The notes under the pieces are model-generated. The model was given only the letters and a program-made list of their open reading frames with translations, did no database searches and was not told the DNA's origin. A program made the translations under genes and the position numbers. A stretch of DNA of 64,000 nt from Terriglobia bacterium (lineage in GTDB: Bacteria; Acidobacteriota; Terriglobia; JAIQFV01), in assembly GCA_020072965.1 (NCBI GenBank), contig JAIQFY010000021.1, positions 16,424 to 80,423 of the forward strand. Reading direction: 5' to 3'. Positions 36,610 through 45,583 of this stretch are shown piece by piece; within the stretch, counting starts at the first letter, position 1; every line of letters begins with the position of its first letter.

Positions 36610-38928
36610 CTACACCTTATGACTTGGCACCGAGGACTTGAGCGCCGCCAGTACTTTGTCCGGCGTGATCGGCAGTTCTCTGATGCGAATGCCAATGGCA
36701 TCGGCGACCGCGTTGGCGATTGCCGCGGCAGCCGGAATCCGGGGCGGCTCGCCAATCCCCTTTCCACCCAGGGTATTGCAGTGCTCATCGACCTGGGTCA
36801 GCAGGATGGGCTCAATCGTCGGGACATCCAGAGCCGTCATCGGTTTGTAGTTCTCCATATTCATGTTCAAAGGAATGCCGCTGGCCGGATCGATGACCCG
36901 TTGTTCGGAGAGCGCGTAGCCCATCGACTGGATCACACCCCCTTCGATTTGGCTGGTCATGGTCAAGGGATTAAACGGACGTCCGCTGTGATGCGCTGCC
37001 ACGTGGCGCAGGACGGTCACTCTTCCTGTTTCCATGTCGACTTCGACTTCCGCAAAGTGCGCGCCGAAGGTATTGAGCGAATAGCCGTCGGGATTAGGCC
37101 CTCGAAAACCCTTTCCGATGATCATATTGTTCCCCGCTTTTCGTGCCGCTTCTTTAAAAGGAAGAGACTTCTGCGGATCACTTTTCACAAAAATCTTTCC
37201 ACGGCGAGAGGAGAGTTCCTCCGGTTTTACCTTGAGTTCCAGTGCGGCATATTCAAACAACTGGAGGCGTGCATCGGCGGCTGCAGTTCGAACCGCTGGA
37301 CCCACGGAGGCTGCTGTCGTCGAACCGCCGCTCGACCCGGAAAAAGGACAGGTCTCGGTGTCACCCAAGTCGACGGCCACATCGGCAAGGGCGATCCCCA
37401 ATTCTTCGGCAGCAATTTGTGAAATGATGGTTTTCGTCCCTGTTCCCAAGTCCTGCGTTCCCGAAAGAACGTTCACCGAACCATCCCGATTGATTTTGAC
37501 AAGTGCGTAGGCCGGTGGTCCTCCGCCACCCCCCCAAATCTGGCTTGCCATCCCCACCCCACGCTTTCTCGAGTGGAAATCGCCGGAATTTCTACTCTTG
37601 TCTCTATTCCACCAATCGATCTTCTTCGCGCCCGCTTCGTAAAGTTGGTCGAGGAGTTTCGCCGAATACGGTTTCGGATTCGTTTGGGCTTGATTGACCG
37701 TGGCGTAGTTTTTCTTTCGAAACTCCAGCGGATCCATGCCGATCTTCCTTGAAACGACATCCATCATCGACTCCAGGCCAAAGGTCCCTTGGACGTGGCC
37801 CGGCGCACGCGCCGGCCGGCTTCGCCCCGTGTTGACGTACACCGCATACTCCTCAGTGCGCACGTTGGCGCACAAGTACATCTCCCGGTAAGGCGCACCG
37901 CACCCAGCGCCTCCCAGGTAAGCGCCGTTGGCGTTGACGGACTTCAACTCAATCGCCGTGAGCGTTCCGTCCTTCTTGACGCCGACCTTGACGTGCTGGA
38001 GGGTCGCGGGACGATTGCCGGTATTCATCTGGTCTTCTTCGCGCGTCAGCATCAGCCGCACGGGGCGATTGGTCCTCCGTGCCAGCAACGCTGCAATCAC
38101 GGTGTACTTTCCCAGTTCGAGTTTGCTCCCGAATCCGCCGCCCATGTATTGCTTGATGACCCGCACGTGGTTGGAGGGAATGTTCAAGGCGGCGGCCAGG
38201 GCATCGCGGACGTTGAACACGGCCTGGGTGGAGTCCCATACCGTCAGCTTGTCTCCCTCCCAGAAAGCCACACTCCCGTGAGTCTCCAGGCAGGTGTGCA
38301 GCTCGGTCTGGGTTCGGAAGGTCTCTTCAATAACCAGGTCGGCCTCGGCAAACCCTTTCGACACGCTCCCCCGTTCATAAATGGATGGCTTCCCTCCCAC
38401 CACGTTCCCGTTGGGCCAAAGCTTGGGCGCGGTGTCCTTCATTGCCTCTTCCATGTCGGTGACAAAGGGAAGGGTCTCGTAGTCCACTTTGATCAACTCG
38501 AGTGCATCTGCGGCGGTTTCTTCGTCGACAGCAGCGACGGCGGCGACCTCATCCCCCACCAGACGCGCCGTTTTGTCGAACAAGGAACTTGACCCATGCC
38601 ATCGAATCGGATCCGTGTTAAACGCAGAAATGACGGCCTTGACGCCCGGCAACTTCTCGGCCTCTGATGAATTGACACTCTTCACAACGGCGTGAGGATG
38701 GGCGCTGCGCAGGATGCGCCCGTACAGCATGTGGGGAAGCAGAATATCCGAAGTGTATTTGGCGGCGCCCGTCACTCTCTTATCCCCATCGACCCGGGGG
38801 ATAGGATGACCCACGATATCCAATTCGGCATCGTTGCCCCAGAGGGGTGTCTCAATATCGGGAATGTCGACGAGGATTTCGCTGACGCGCCCCTCGAACT
38901 CGACCGTGGTCTTGACTTTCTTTGGCAT
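36610..38928 (-). CDS. Xanthine dehydrogenase-family molybdopterin-binding subunit (PaoC-like)
   Basis: 772 residues; ribosome site GGAG precedes the ATG. IPRVDGDKRVTGAAKYTSDI and MLYGRILRSAHPHA begin the a/b hammerhead domain. QYMGGGFGSKLELGKYTVIA and the late GGKGIGEPPRIPAAAAIANA, which includes the base-catalyst Glu, are the molybdopterin cofactor motifs of the family. These enzymes hydroxylate aldehydes or N-heterocycles, with electrons leaving through 2Fe-2S and FAD subunits encoded on either side. The [4Fe-4S]-type FAD partner and Tat-signal 2Fe-2S partner point to a periplasmic aldehyde oxidoreductase like E. coli PaoABC. Substrate range is inferred. Confidence 0.9.
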   Translation of the reverse strand: MPKKVKTTVEFEGRVSEILVDIPDIETPLWGNDAELDIVGHPIPRVDGDKRVTGAAKYTSDILLPHMLYGRILRSAHPHAVVKSVNSSEAEKLPGVKAVISAFNTDPIRWHGSSSLFDKTARLVGDEVAAVAAVDEETAADALELIKVDYETLPFVTDMEEAMKDTAPKLWPNGNVVGGKPSIYERGSVSKGFAEADLVIEETFRTQTELHTCLETHGSVAFWEGDKLTVWDSTQAVFNVRDALAAALNIPSNHVRVIKQYMGGGFGSKLELGKYTVIAALLARRTNRPVRLMLTREEDQMNTGNRPATLQHVKVGVKKDGTLTAIELKSVNANGAYLGGAGCGAPYREMYLCANVRTEEYAVYVNTGRSRPARAPGHVQGTFGLESMMDVVSRKIGMDPLEFRKKNYATVNQAQTNPKPYSAKLLDQLYEAGAKKIDWWNRDKSRNSGDFHSRKRGVGMASQIWGGGGGPPAYALVKINRDGSVNVLSGTQDLGTGTKTIISQIAAEELGIALADVAVDLGDTETCPFSGSSGGSTTAASVGPAVRTAAADARLQLFEYAALELKVKPEELSSRRGKIFVKSDPQKSLPFKEAARKAGNNMIIGKGFRGPNPDGYSLNTFGAHFAEVEVDMETGRVTVLRHVAAHHSGRPFNPLTMTSQIEGGVIQSMGYALSEQRVIDPASGIPLNMNMENYKPMTALDVPTIEPILLTQVDEHCNTLGGKGIGEPPRIPAAAAIANAVADAIGIRIRELPITPDKVLAALKSSVPSHKV

Positions 38929-39111
38929 GTGAGTTTCTCCGTAGGAATCTGTGGCCTAATATCCTCAGCGGGGATCGCAGACTCCTCCTCATTCAACCGA
39001 ACGATCTCTGTCGCCCCGCCGGGGCTCTGACCTTCTCTCTTATGCTGACCCCGCCCTCGCCCCGCAAAAAGAAGAAGCGCGGCGCTCCCGCCACGGCGGA
39101 TCTTCGACAGA

Positions 39112-39180
39112 CGGGGCTACAATCTGGCAGCCCTCCGGGCCTAAACGGTCCAAACCCCGGTGGGCAGACGAGACGTCTGC
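39112..39180. repeat. REP-like elements between 2Fe-2S and Mo subunit genes
   Basis: CGGGGCTACAATCTGGCAGC plus CCTCCGGGCC (39112-39141) repeats the text at 36470-36500 with a few changes. The palindrome GCAGACG-AGA-CGTCTGC (39164-39180) repeats the hairpin at 7531-7551. The gap of about 270 bases has no gene. Confidence 0.6.
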
Positions 39181-39202
39181 TCCACGTCTCAGAACTTTAC
39201 GC

Positions 39203-39841
39203 CTACCTCATCTTCTGTGCAGCTTCCAGCGCGGCCTTAAAAACATTTGGGTATGTTCCACACCGACAGAGATTGCCGGCGCAGGCTTCCTTTACATCGT
39301 CAAGTGCGGGACGGGGCTGGTGATCCAGCAAATGCTTCAAGGCCATCACCATCCCTGGAGTACAGTAACCGCATTGCAGCGCATCGTTGTCGATAAACGC
39401 CTGTTGGAGAGGATGCAGTTTTTCTTTAAGGGCAACGCCCTCGATGGTTTCAATCCGGGAACGGTCGCAATCCACCGCCAGTGTCATACAGGAATAAATC
39501 AACTGATCATTGCGGATAACGGTGCACGCGCCACATTCCCCCCGGTCGCAGACGATCTTGGTGCCCGTCATGCCCAGCTCCCGCCGAAGGACCGTCGCCA
39601 ACGTCCATCGGGGCTCCACCCCAATCTCGTATTGGGTCCCATTGACCCACAATGAAATCGGAACATGGTGAGCACTGCCCTCGGTGGGCTCGTGGGCGAG
39701 GGTTTCTGCCGCAGGCTCAGCTTCCATTACCCCCGTGGTAAGTACTGTCGCTGATGCAACACCGACGCCCACCGTCGCAATGAATTCACGGCGCGACACC
39801 GGAGGTATGAGGGCTTCCTGGGAACTCTTAATCTCACTCAT
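39203..39841 (-). CDS. Tat-exported [2Fe-2S] subunit of molybdenum hydroxylase (PaoA-like)
   Basis: 212 residues from ATG 39841 (MSEIKSSQEALIPPVSRREF), with GGAG about 10 bases upstream. SRREFIATVGVGVASATVL is a twin-arginine signal, as in PaoA, and would carry the assembled complex to the periplasm. The first 2Fe-2S cluster is in CDRGECGACTV plus a later Cys (YSC). The second is in CGYCTPGM and CAGNLCRCGTYP. It is the first of three subunit genes, followed by Mo and FAD subunits. Electrons from the Mo centre pass through it to the FAD subunit. Confidence 0.9.
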   Translation of the reverse strand: MSEIKSSQEALIPPVSRREFIATVGVGVASATVLTTGVMEAEPAAETLAHEPTEGSAHHVPISLWVNGTQYEIGVEPRWTLATVLRRELGMTGTKIVCDRGECGACTVIRNDQLIYSCMTLAVDCDRSRIETIEGVALKEKLHPLQQAFIDNDALQCGYCTPGMVMALKHLLDHQPRPALDDVKEACAGNLCRCGTYPNVFKAALEAAQKMR

Positions 39842-40040
39842 GGCTGAGGACTCCTTCAAGCGCGGGATATCCCGGATGGGGATGAATAACAATGCTCATT
39901 CAAACCAGGATTGAATTTCCTGATTCGCTCGTGTGGGCGTTTACAGAGATCGATCTGCGAAGGGATACATTTTGACGCAGTAGAATTTCTTTTTCAACCT
40001 CAAATATGAGGATGAGGAGGAGGGAGCTGACAGAGGAGGG

Positions 40041-40607
40041 TCACTGCTTCCCCGATTCACCGCGAGGGGGGTCAATCTGGGGTCGTCCTTGAGCAAACGC
40101 ATGAAGGGCCTGCGCGAGCCACACTTTCTTCCTACCCCGTTCGGTGGCCAGGTAGATTCTTTCGAACCGGATCAACTCGCCCGGAGGAAGTTCCTTGTGG
40201 ATGTACTTGCGGACCATCGAATCCTCTAAGACCTCGAGGTCTTCCAGAATTCGATCGTCTTTGAAAACCCGCTCTTCCATCTTCTTGTGCTCATCTTCCG
40301 GGAGCTGGCTCAGGAGGTACTGGGATATCTTCTGTTTTTCAATCGTTCCCCCTGAGCCCAGATCGCACACACCCTGCAGCTCCGGGAGTGAGGAAAGCCA
40401 TTGTTTAAACTCCGCGAAAACCCTTTCGGCTGATTCTCCGAGGGGCATATCCAGATCCATTTGTTCCGAAATACACTCATTGACGATGCATTCGCCCAGC
40501 TTCGACAGCCAGGCGGAATACTGACGTCTGAATTCCTCGTTATAGCCAAAAAACTCGACGAGTCGAGAAACCTCGGAGTTCAATCTCAAAAGTTTTCCTA
40601 CGGTCAT
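40041..40607 (-). CDS. Soluble anti-sigma-like protein
   Basis: 188 residues; GAGGGAG seven bases before the ATG. The C-terminal half contains the same acidic module seen at 29124-30119: ISQYLLSQLPEDEHKKMEER, FKDDRILEDLEVLEDSMVRK, then ELPPGELIRFERIYL. There is no membrane segment. The N-terminal half (residues 1-90) is helical and not recognised. No sigma factor gene adjoins it, so if it is an anti-sigma factor its partner is elsewhere. It may instead be a stand-alone adaptor. Function inferred only from the shared module. Confidence 0.55.
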   Translation of the reverse strand: MTVGKLLRLNSEVSRLVEFFGYNEEFRRQYSAWLSKLGECIVNECISEQMDLDMPLGESAERVFAEFKQWLSSLPELQGVCDLGSGGTIEKQKISQYLLSQLPEDEHKKMEERVFKDDRILEDLEVLEDSMVRKYIHKELPPGELIRFERIYLATERGRKKVWLAQALHAFAQGRPQIDPPRGESGKQ

Positions 40608-40744
40608 TGGTTTGCTCCCTCAGAAATTTTGCCAGCCCAAGGTGCCTCATTCTGCATTGATATCCGTGCCATAGGTCAACTCATGAGATATTTTCGAATC
40701 AGCTATACAATCACGATGCCTTTTCATCGCGGCCATGGAGGTTT

Positions 40745-40957
40745 TCAATCTCGCCCTTGGAGTCCGATCATGGCGCTGAATCGTCCAGCGCCCGAGTGGT
40801 TCCGGGAGAGGGGGCGGCGATTCTCAAGTGGAGTCGCTTTGCCGACAAACTTTTTCCTTTGAACAAACTCCTTGAACATCGTTCCAGCCAGCAACAAGGA
40901 AGCGACTCCGCATGCCCAATAGAGCGCAGCAAGCCTTATCAGGGTCTTTTCCCACAT
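40745..40957 (-). CDS. Small single-span membrane protein
   Basis: 70 residues from ATG 40957, chosen because GAGGAGG sits six bases upstream; a longer frame to 41020 has no such site. Residues about 5-30 form one membrane helix (IRLAALYWACGVASLLLAGT), followed by a basic cytoplasmic-looking tail rich in Arg and Lys. Same strand as the anti-sigma-like gene, 137 bases ahead of it. Not recognised. Confidence 0.55.
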   Translation of the reverse strand: MWEKTLIRLAALYWACGVASLLLAGTMFKEFVQRKKFVGKATPLENRRPLSRNHSGAGRFSAMIGLQGRD

Positions 40958-41300
40958 CGTCAGCCTCCTCACCGATTCCAAGCCGGCCAGGCTCGCTTTC
41001 GCCGGGTTGTCTCCAAACAACTCAAAATCTGCAGTGCAACTTCCGATTCCTGTCTCGCCAGACTCTTCTCCCCTCGTTCTCAGCTATCCCGTCGTCCATG
41101 TGAAGGAATCGATGGGGGTCGAGTCAGGTCCTTCCTTCATTGTTTATAGGGTGAGTGGGAGGACTGAAAGATATACCCTCAACAAAGGATTATGCGATGG
41201 CTTCCAGGAGGTTGCATGCCCTTGAACCAAAGCTAAGGCGAGAGATCGGACCTTCGCCCACAATCGCGGCGGACCGGTAAAGTGATGTGGTGCTTCCGCC
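40958..41300. other. Intergenic region
   Basis: No convincing gene or repeat was seen between the small membrane protein and the inositol monophosphatase-family gene. It probably contains the promoter for the 40957 gene. Confidence 0.35.
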
Positions 41301-42200
41301 TCATAGGCCATTCCTGCCCTCGTTTGTGGGGTCCTGTTGGGTTGGGATGGCCGACCAGGGATCGTCGCTCTTCCGGCAGACGCCGCCGCATTCATCCCAC
41401 ATAGCTGGGGAGAGGTTGCGCACTCTTTCGATCAACAGGGAATGCAAAGGGGAACCGGCCGCCACCATTCCGAGTGGCTGCCGGAGATTAAACCGGTTGA
41501 AGGCGATCCTGCGTCCATCCAGCAGGCTTGCTTGCCCACCTGCTGCCTGGACCAGGGCCACCCCCGCGCACGTCCCCCACTCCTTCCGAGGGGTTAACGA
41601 AAACATGCCATCATCCATGCCCGCGGCGACACGCGCGAGCTTGTACGCCATGCTGGACATAGGCTCGATCCGCAGGGTAGTCGATAGCATGACGATGCCA
41701 CGGCGCCATTCTTTTCTCGAAACCGTGATGCGCGCCTTTTCCACATCACTGACCTCACTGGTCTCGACGGGAGAACCATTGAGCATCACGCCGCGACCGG
41801 AAAATCCCGTGAACAATTCATCCCGGGCGGGATTGTATATCACACCCAGTACGGCCTGGCCCTGGATTGAAAGGCCAATCGAAACACAATACTCGTCGCC
41901 CAGTTCCACAAAATTGCTGGTACTATCGAGTGGATCGACAACCCAAACACGCGAGCAGGAAAGTCTGGATTGGGAATCTGCCGACTCCTCTGAAAATACG
42001 GCGTCGTTGGGAAAGGCGGCATTGAGTCCCGCGCGGATGATACTGTCAGCCTGGATGTCGGCCATCGTGACCGGTTCCCCCTTCGCCTTGTACTCCACTT
42101 TGGGATGCCGTGATTGATGGCGCCAGAGGACCTCTCCGGCCTGCATAGCCAGACTTGTGGCGACTTGGATTTCCCGCTCAAGCTTCATAGATTTCTCCAA
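41301..42200 (-). CDS. Inositol monophosphatase/CysQ-family protein with altered metal motif
   Basis: 299 residues. FSEESAD (metal-binding Glu pair) and VWVVDPLDSTSNFVELGDEY match the family's DPxDGT motif, with Ser in place of Gly. The second metal motif, normally WDxxAG, reads EWGTCAGVALVQAAGG: Asp is replaced by Gly (codon GGG at 41575-41577). Family members remove phosphate from inositol phosphates, sugar phosphates or PAP using two or three Mg ions, and the WD aspartate is a metal ligand. Activity may therefore be changed or lost. The C-terminal 30 residues are an unusual Pro/Asp-rich extension. ATG 42188 (MKLERE) is an alternative start. Probably monocistronic. Confidence 0.82.
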   Translation of the reverse strand: MEKSMKLEREIQVATSLAMQAGEVLWRHQSRHPKVEYKAKGEPVTMADIQADSIIRAGLNAAFPNDAVFSEESADSQSRLSCSRVWVVDPLDSTSNFVELGDEYCVSIGLSIQGQAVLGVIYNPARDELFTGFSGRGVMLNGSPVETSEVSDVEKARITVSRKEWRRGIVMLSTTLRIEPMSSMAYKLARVAAGMDDGMFSLTPRKEWGTCAGVALVQAAGGQASLLDGRRIAFNRFNLRQPLGMVAAGSPLHSLLIERVRNLSPAMWDECGGVCRKSDDPWSAIPTQQDPTNEGRNGL

Positions 42201-43706
42201 ACGTGCTGAGAATCAAAATATTGAAAAAACCAAAAGCCGCCAGCACCCCGCTTTCCAAGAACCCCAATCGATAGTGAAGGGGTTCTCCCTCCCTGTTCTA
42301 CAACCGTCGTCCTCACAAACCTCGTATGCACCGCTTTTCTCCATCCCTTGCCCATAATTGAACTACAGCTCAAGGGCGGTTTAATTACCCTGGAGTTTAT
42401 ATAGGGTTCCAAGCGCACCAATAGATATAGGGTTTTCAGGGAATTACCTGAAATGGGGTCCAATGGACTCAACTTCTGTTGCGGATTTCAAGGAAGGTGA
42501 TGGTTTCATCCGTCTTGCTGAACCATGGGGCCGGGAAAGCGGCCCGTGCTGAAATCTTGCCCCATCACTCGGGAGCAGCTTCAGGGAGGGACAACCTGTC
42601 GTTTCTATATCATTATCCATATCCATGCTATCAACCACATCATCTTCTAATTCTAATCCGGTTAAATCCACCCTGGGCATCAAATGAGAGTATTTTGTGA
42701 AGGAGGACCTTCCTGGCAAGAATCTGTCCAGAGTTGCGCGATTAACGCATTTTTTCGAATGCATCACCATGACTTGCCCAGGAGAATCCCCCTCCTCCAC
42801 GAATTGGCAGAGCATTGATGCCCTGCTCGTTTGATCAAACTTCATCCTTTGTTGCGACACTATATTTTTTAGGCGCGGACGCACCCTATTTAATCTGACA
42901 GGGATCCGAAATTCATGAGAGCGCTGAGGATTAGGTTCCCTCTCACCCGGAAGACAAACTGACGAGTTGTGGAGGCATGAGGTCTCCGGATTCAACGGGA
43001 TGGAAGACAGGTAGAGCTTTAGGAGGAAAGTAAGAACCGCTTGTCATTCAAAATTGATTTCCTTCGATGACGGGCGAAGAAGAGTTCAGGGACCTGACTG
43101 ACACCGGTGGACCCGGCCAGAGGGATGGTCCGAACCCGAGGTTGAGGGGGACACTCCCTTCAGATCCGGGGTGAGTACAAAGGGTTTCCTGATTGAGTAA
43201 CAGTGGGGAGAGCACGCTGCACTGCTCTCCCACACCTGGTTCTGCCCGCGAGGATCTCCTTTTGATCCATCCTCTCCCGCGGTGCAGAAAGGTGGCGGCG
43301 AGTGGCGCTACCCCCACTTGCCGCCACACCCCAAGGCAGAGTCCGCTCACCTCTAATCCTCTCTGCCTCTGTATTCGATTCCTGCAATTATCCCGCCAAT
43401 AGCCCAGCCCCGCTCCCTATTCAAGTGTGTTTCTGCAAGCGCATCGTCAATTAAGGATCAAGTGCTCGCTGCAATGGAACTAAAGAGAGGCCTCTGTTGG
43501 AAAGGGGGAATGAATGCACTGTCATTACAGAATTCCGGGGGCAAAGCAGAAAAGCGGGGAGATTAAAGACCGAGGAAAGCTGGCACCGGCACCCGAGTCA
43601 TCAACCTCCCCAATTCACATCAGCTAACGGCTGGGACTCAAGTATCCCTGAGAATGAAACTGCCTCCCTGAGATTCGGCAGGTATCTGCCAACGAATCAG
43701 TGTCGT
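42201..43706. other. Long region without a convincing gene; hairpin-rich part at 43050-43390
   Basis: About 1.5 kb. The only long frame, 42444-42995 on the minus strand (183 codons), has no recognisable motif or good ribosome site. 43080-43340 contains several stems: GGGAGAGCA / TGCTCTCCC (43206-43214 and 43223-43231) and GTGGCGGCGAGTGG pairing with CCCACTTGCCGCCAC (about 43292-43305 and 43313-43327). A structured non-coding RNA or clustered palindromic elements are both possible. I matched it to no known RNA family. Confidence 0.4.
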
Positions 43707-45062
43707 TCAATCCTTCAGGAGATAATTTAAAGCCATATAGAGATCCAGTCTCCCAAATCCAAGATCGCTGGTCAGTTGTTTAGCATGGGAGAGCGTGTTC
43801 ATGCTGTTGTTGTAATTGGTATTCGAATAGATTTGTTGGATCAGGGCTGGAGCGCCGGACACAAAGGGCGCGCTAAAGGAAGTGCCCCAGACCGCAGCGT
43901 AGTGGTTGCCTGGAAAAGTGGTGATGATGGCTTCGCCGGGTGCCGCCAGGGCCACCAGGCTTGAGCCATAATTGGAGAACGTACTGCGCGCATCGTTCCA
44001 GGCAGTGGATGCAACCCCGATTACATTCCTTAAGGCGGCAGGAAAGCTAAGATTGTCGGATCCTGCATTTCCCGCCGATGCCACGCAAATCACCCCGTGA
44101 TCCGCGGCATAATTGATAGCCCGCACAAGCTCCGCGGAGGGACTTGCCATACTGAAACTCATGTTGATGACATCAGCGCCATTGTCCACGGCATAGTAGA
44201 TGGCACGAATAATGTCAAAGCTATTTGAGGTTCCATCCGCCCGGAAGGCCTTCAATGGCATGATCTTCGCAGTGGGTGCAACCAGGTGGATAATGCCAGC
44301 CACCATAGTGCCATGTCCAAAAGCGACTGGGAGATTGTTTGTGTCGAGAAATGCGACCGTAGACTGGTCCAGGAAAGCGACTGTGGATTGATTGAGGATG
44401 GCTTGGTTGCTGCCATCCAGAAACGCCACTGTGGATTGATCGAGAAATGCAACCGTGGACTGGTTCAGGTCGACCCACTCCGAAGCGGACCCCAGAACAT
44501 TGTTTACGAAATCATAGCCCGGCGTAATCCATCGCTTGAGCACCGGATGATTGGGATCAATTCCCGTATCAATGACAGCAACTATCCCTTTACCGGTCGC
44601 GTATTGATGGGCGCCCGAGAGATTGATGATAGAAGCTGCCGGCTGGTTGAGATAACTGTTCCAGACGGAATCACCCGCATAGGAGACAAACGCCTGACTG
44701 GAAGCAAGGGTGGAAAGTGAACTCGTTGATGGAGTCATGCTCCCGGCTTGGAGAGTTGCCGGGTTTTCGGGAATCACCGCCGGGATAAGTTCTTCAAAAT
44801 TTTGGACTGCCGGGTCAGCCTTGACTATCGCGTCCATCGTCCCGGGATCAGCGGTCGCCGGCTCCTGTACCAGGTAGAGACCGTGGGTTCCGTCCACCGA
44901 GCCCAGGAGTTGCAAGTTGTACTTGTCCAGAACGCCCTGCAACGAAGCAGCGCTTGTCCGCAGAATGCAAATATCAGGAGTTGCGGCCTGAAGTTGAAGT
45001 GCGAAAAGAAAAATTGCCAAAATAAGTGCAACCTGAAAATGCCGCCTTACATTTTGTCTCAT
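43707..45062 (-). CDS. Secreted subtilase (S8) with QSTVAFLD repeats, paralog 1
   Basis: 451 residues. A signal peptide (HFQVALILAIFLFALQLQA) is followed by a prodomain-like region (ICILRTSAASLQGVLDKYNL). The catalytic triad is intact: VIDTGIDPNHP (Asp), FGHGTMVAGIIH (His), WGTSFSAPFVSGAP (Ser). Between Asp and His lie four copies of an eight-residue unit, QSTVAFLD, in two pairs separated by GSNQAILN. Typical subtilases do not have this insertion. The ribosome site GGAGAAGG precedes the start. It lies 520 bases after a close paralog in the second sigma-CHAT cassette. The secreted protease may be an output or a processing enzyme of that cassette. Confidence 0.9.
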   Translation of the reverse strand: MRQNVRRHFQVALILAIFLFALQLQAATPDICILRTSAASLQGVLDKYNLQLLGSVDGTHGLYLVQEPATADPGTMDAIVKADPAVQNFEELIPAVIPENPATLQAGSMTPSTSSLSTLASSQAFVSYAGDSVWNSYLNQPAASIINLSGAHQYATGKGIVAVIDTGIDPNHPVLKRWITPGYDFVNNVLGSASEWVDLNQSTVAFLDQSTVAFLDGSNQAILNQSTVAFLDQSTVAFLDTNNLPVAFGHGTMVAGIIHLVAPTAKIMPLKAFRADGTSNSFDIIRAIYYAVDNGADVINMSFSMASPSAELVRAINYAADHGVICVASAGNAGSDNLSFPAALRNVIGVASTAWNDARSTFSNYGSSLVALAAPGEAIITTFPGNHYAAVWGTSFSAPFVSGAPALIQQIYSNTNYNNSMNTLSHAKQLTSDLGFGRLDLYMALNYLLKD

Positions 45063-45583
45063 GACACCTTCTCCACGTTAAGATTAACCACAAAGATCAA
45101 AGCAATTGTTAATCCAAAAACATTACCCTGTTTCGAACCCAACTTTTCTCTTCCGGCCGACATCTCAATTCAAAGTTAAACCTTTATCCAATAACGCGTT
45201 GCGTTCGATCGCCTCGCCTTTATCCCTAGGAGCAATTCCTTCGGGAATCACCCGTTGTATTCCAAGTCGTGATTCAATCTAGAACAGTCCCTAGAAACTA
45301 TGGAAAGATTTGTAATTGCACATTCTCACCTGCTCGGCGGTCAAATGTGCAATTGTTGAGTCAGGTCAGACCCGAGCAATCTTGGTTCCAGTGTTAAACG
45401 TCGCGAAGAATTTCGCACGAAAGAATGTCCTTTCTATGGTAAATCCTCATTAAACAACTGAATCGATGTTGCTTGAAAAATGTTGTGGAAAAGATCCACG
45501 GGAGACGCCCCTCTGGTGCGCCTCCTTGAAGGCAATGGGTGGTGGTTCAAAAGTGAACACAACCCCGAAATTCGTGAATGAAA
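45063..45583. other. Intergenic region with a motif shared with 48219
   Basis: Gap between the two S8 genes. It contains TAACGCGTTGCGTTCG (45192-45207), which differs by one base from 48219-48234 upstream of the zinc-finger protein gene. No gene is seen. A promoter for the 45062 gene should lie here. Confidence 0.45.

Noticed and set aside
36583..37422. 279-codon plus-strand frame
   Set aside because: Opposite the molybdenum subunit gene, which has all family motifs; a shadow. The same applies to 37789-38592.
42444..42995. 183-codon minus-strand frame in the long gap
   Set aside because: No recognisable motif, no good ribosome site and unusual composition; not enough to call a gene.
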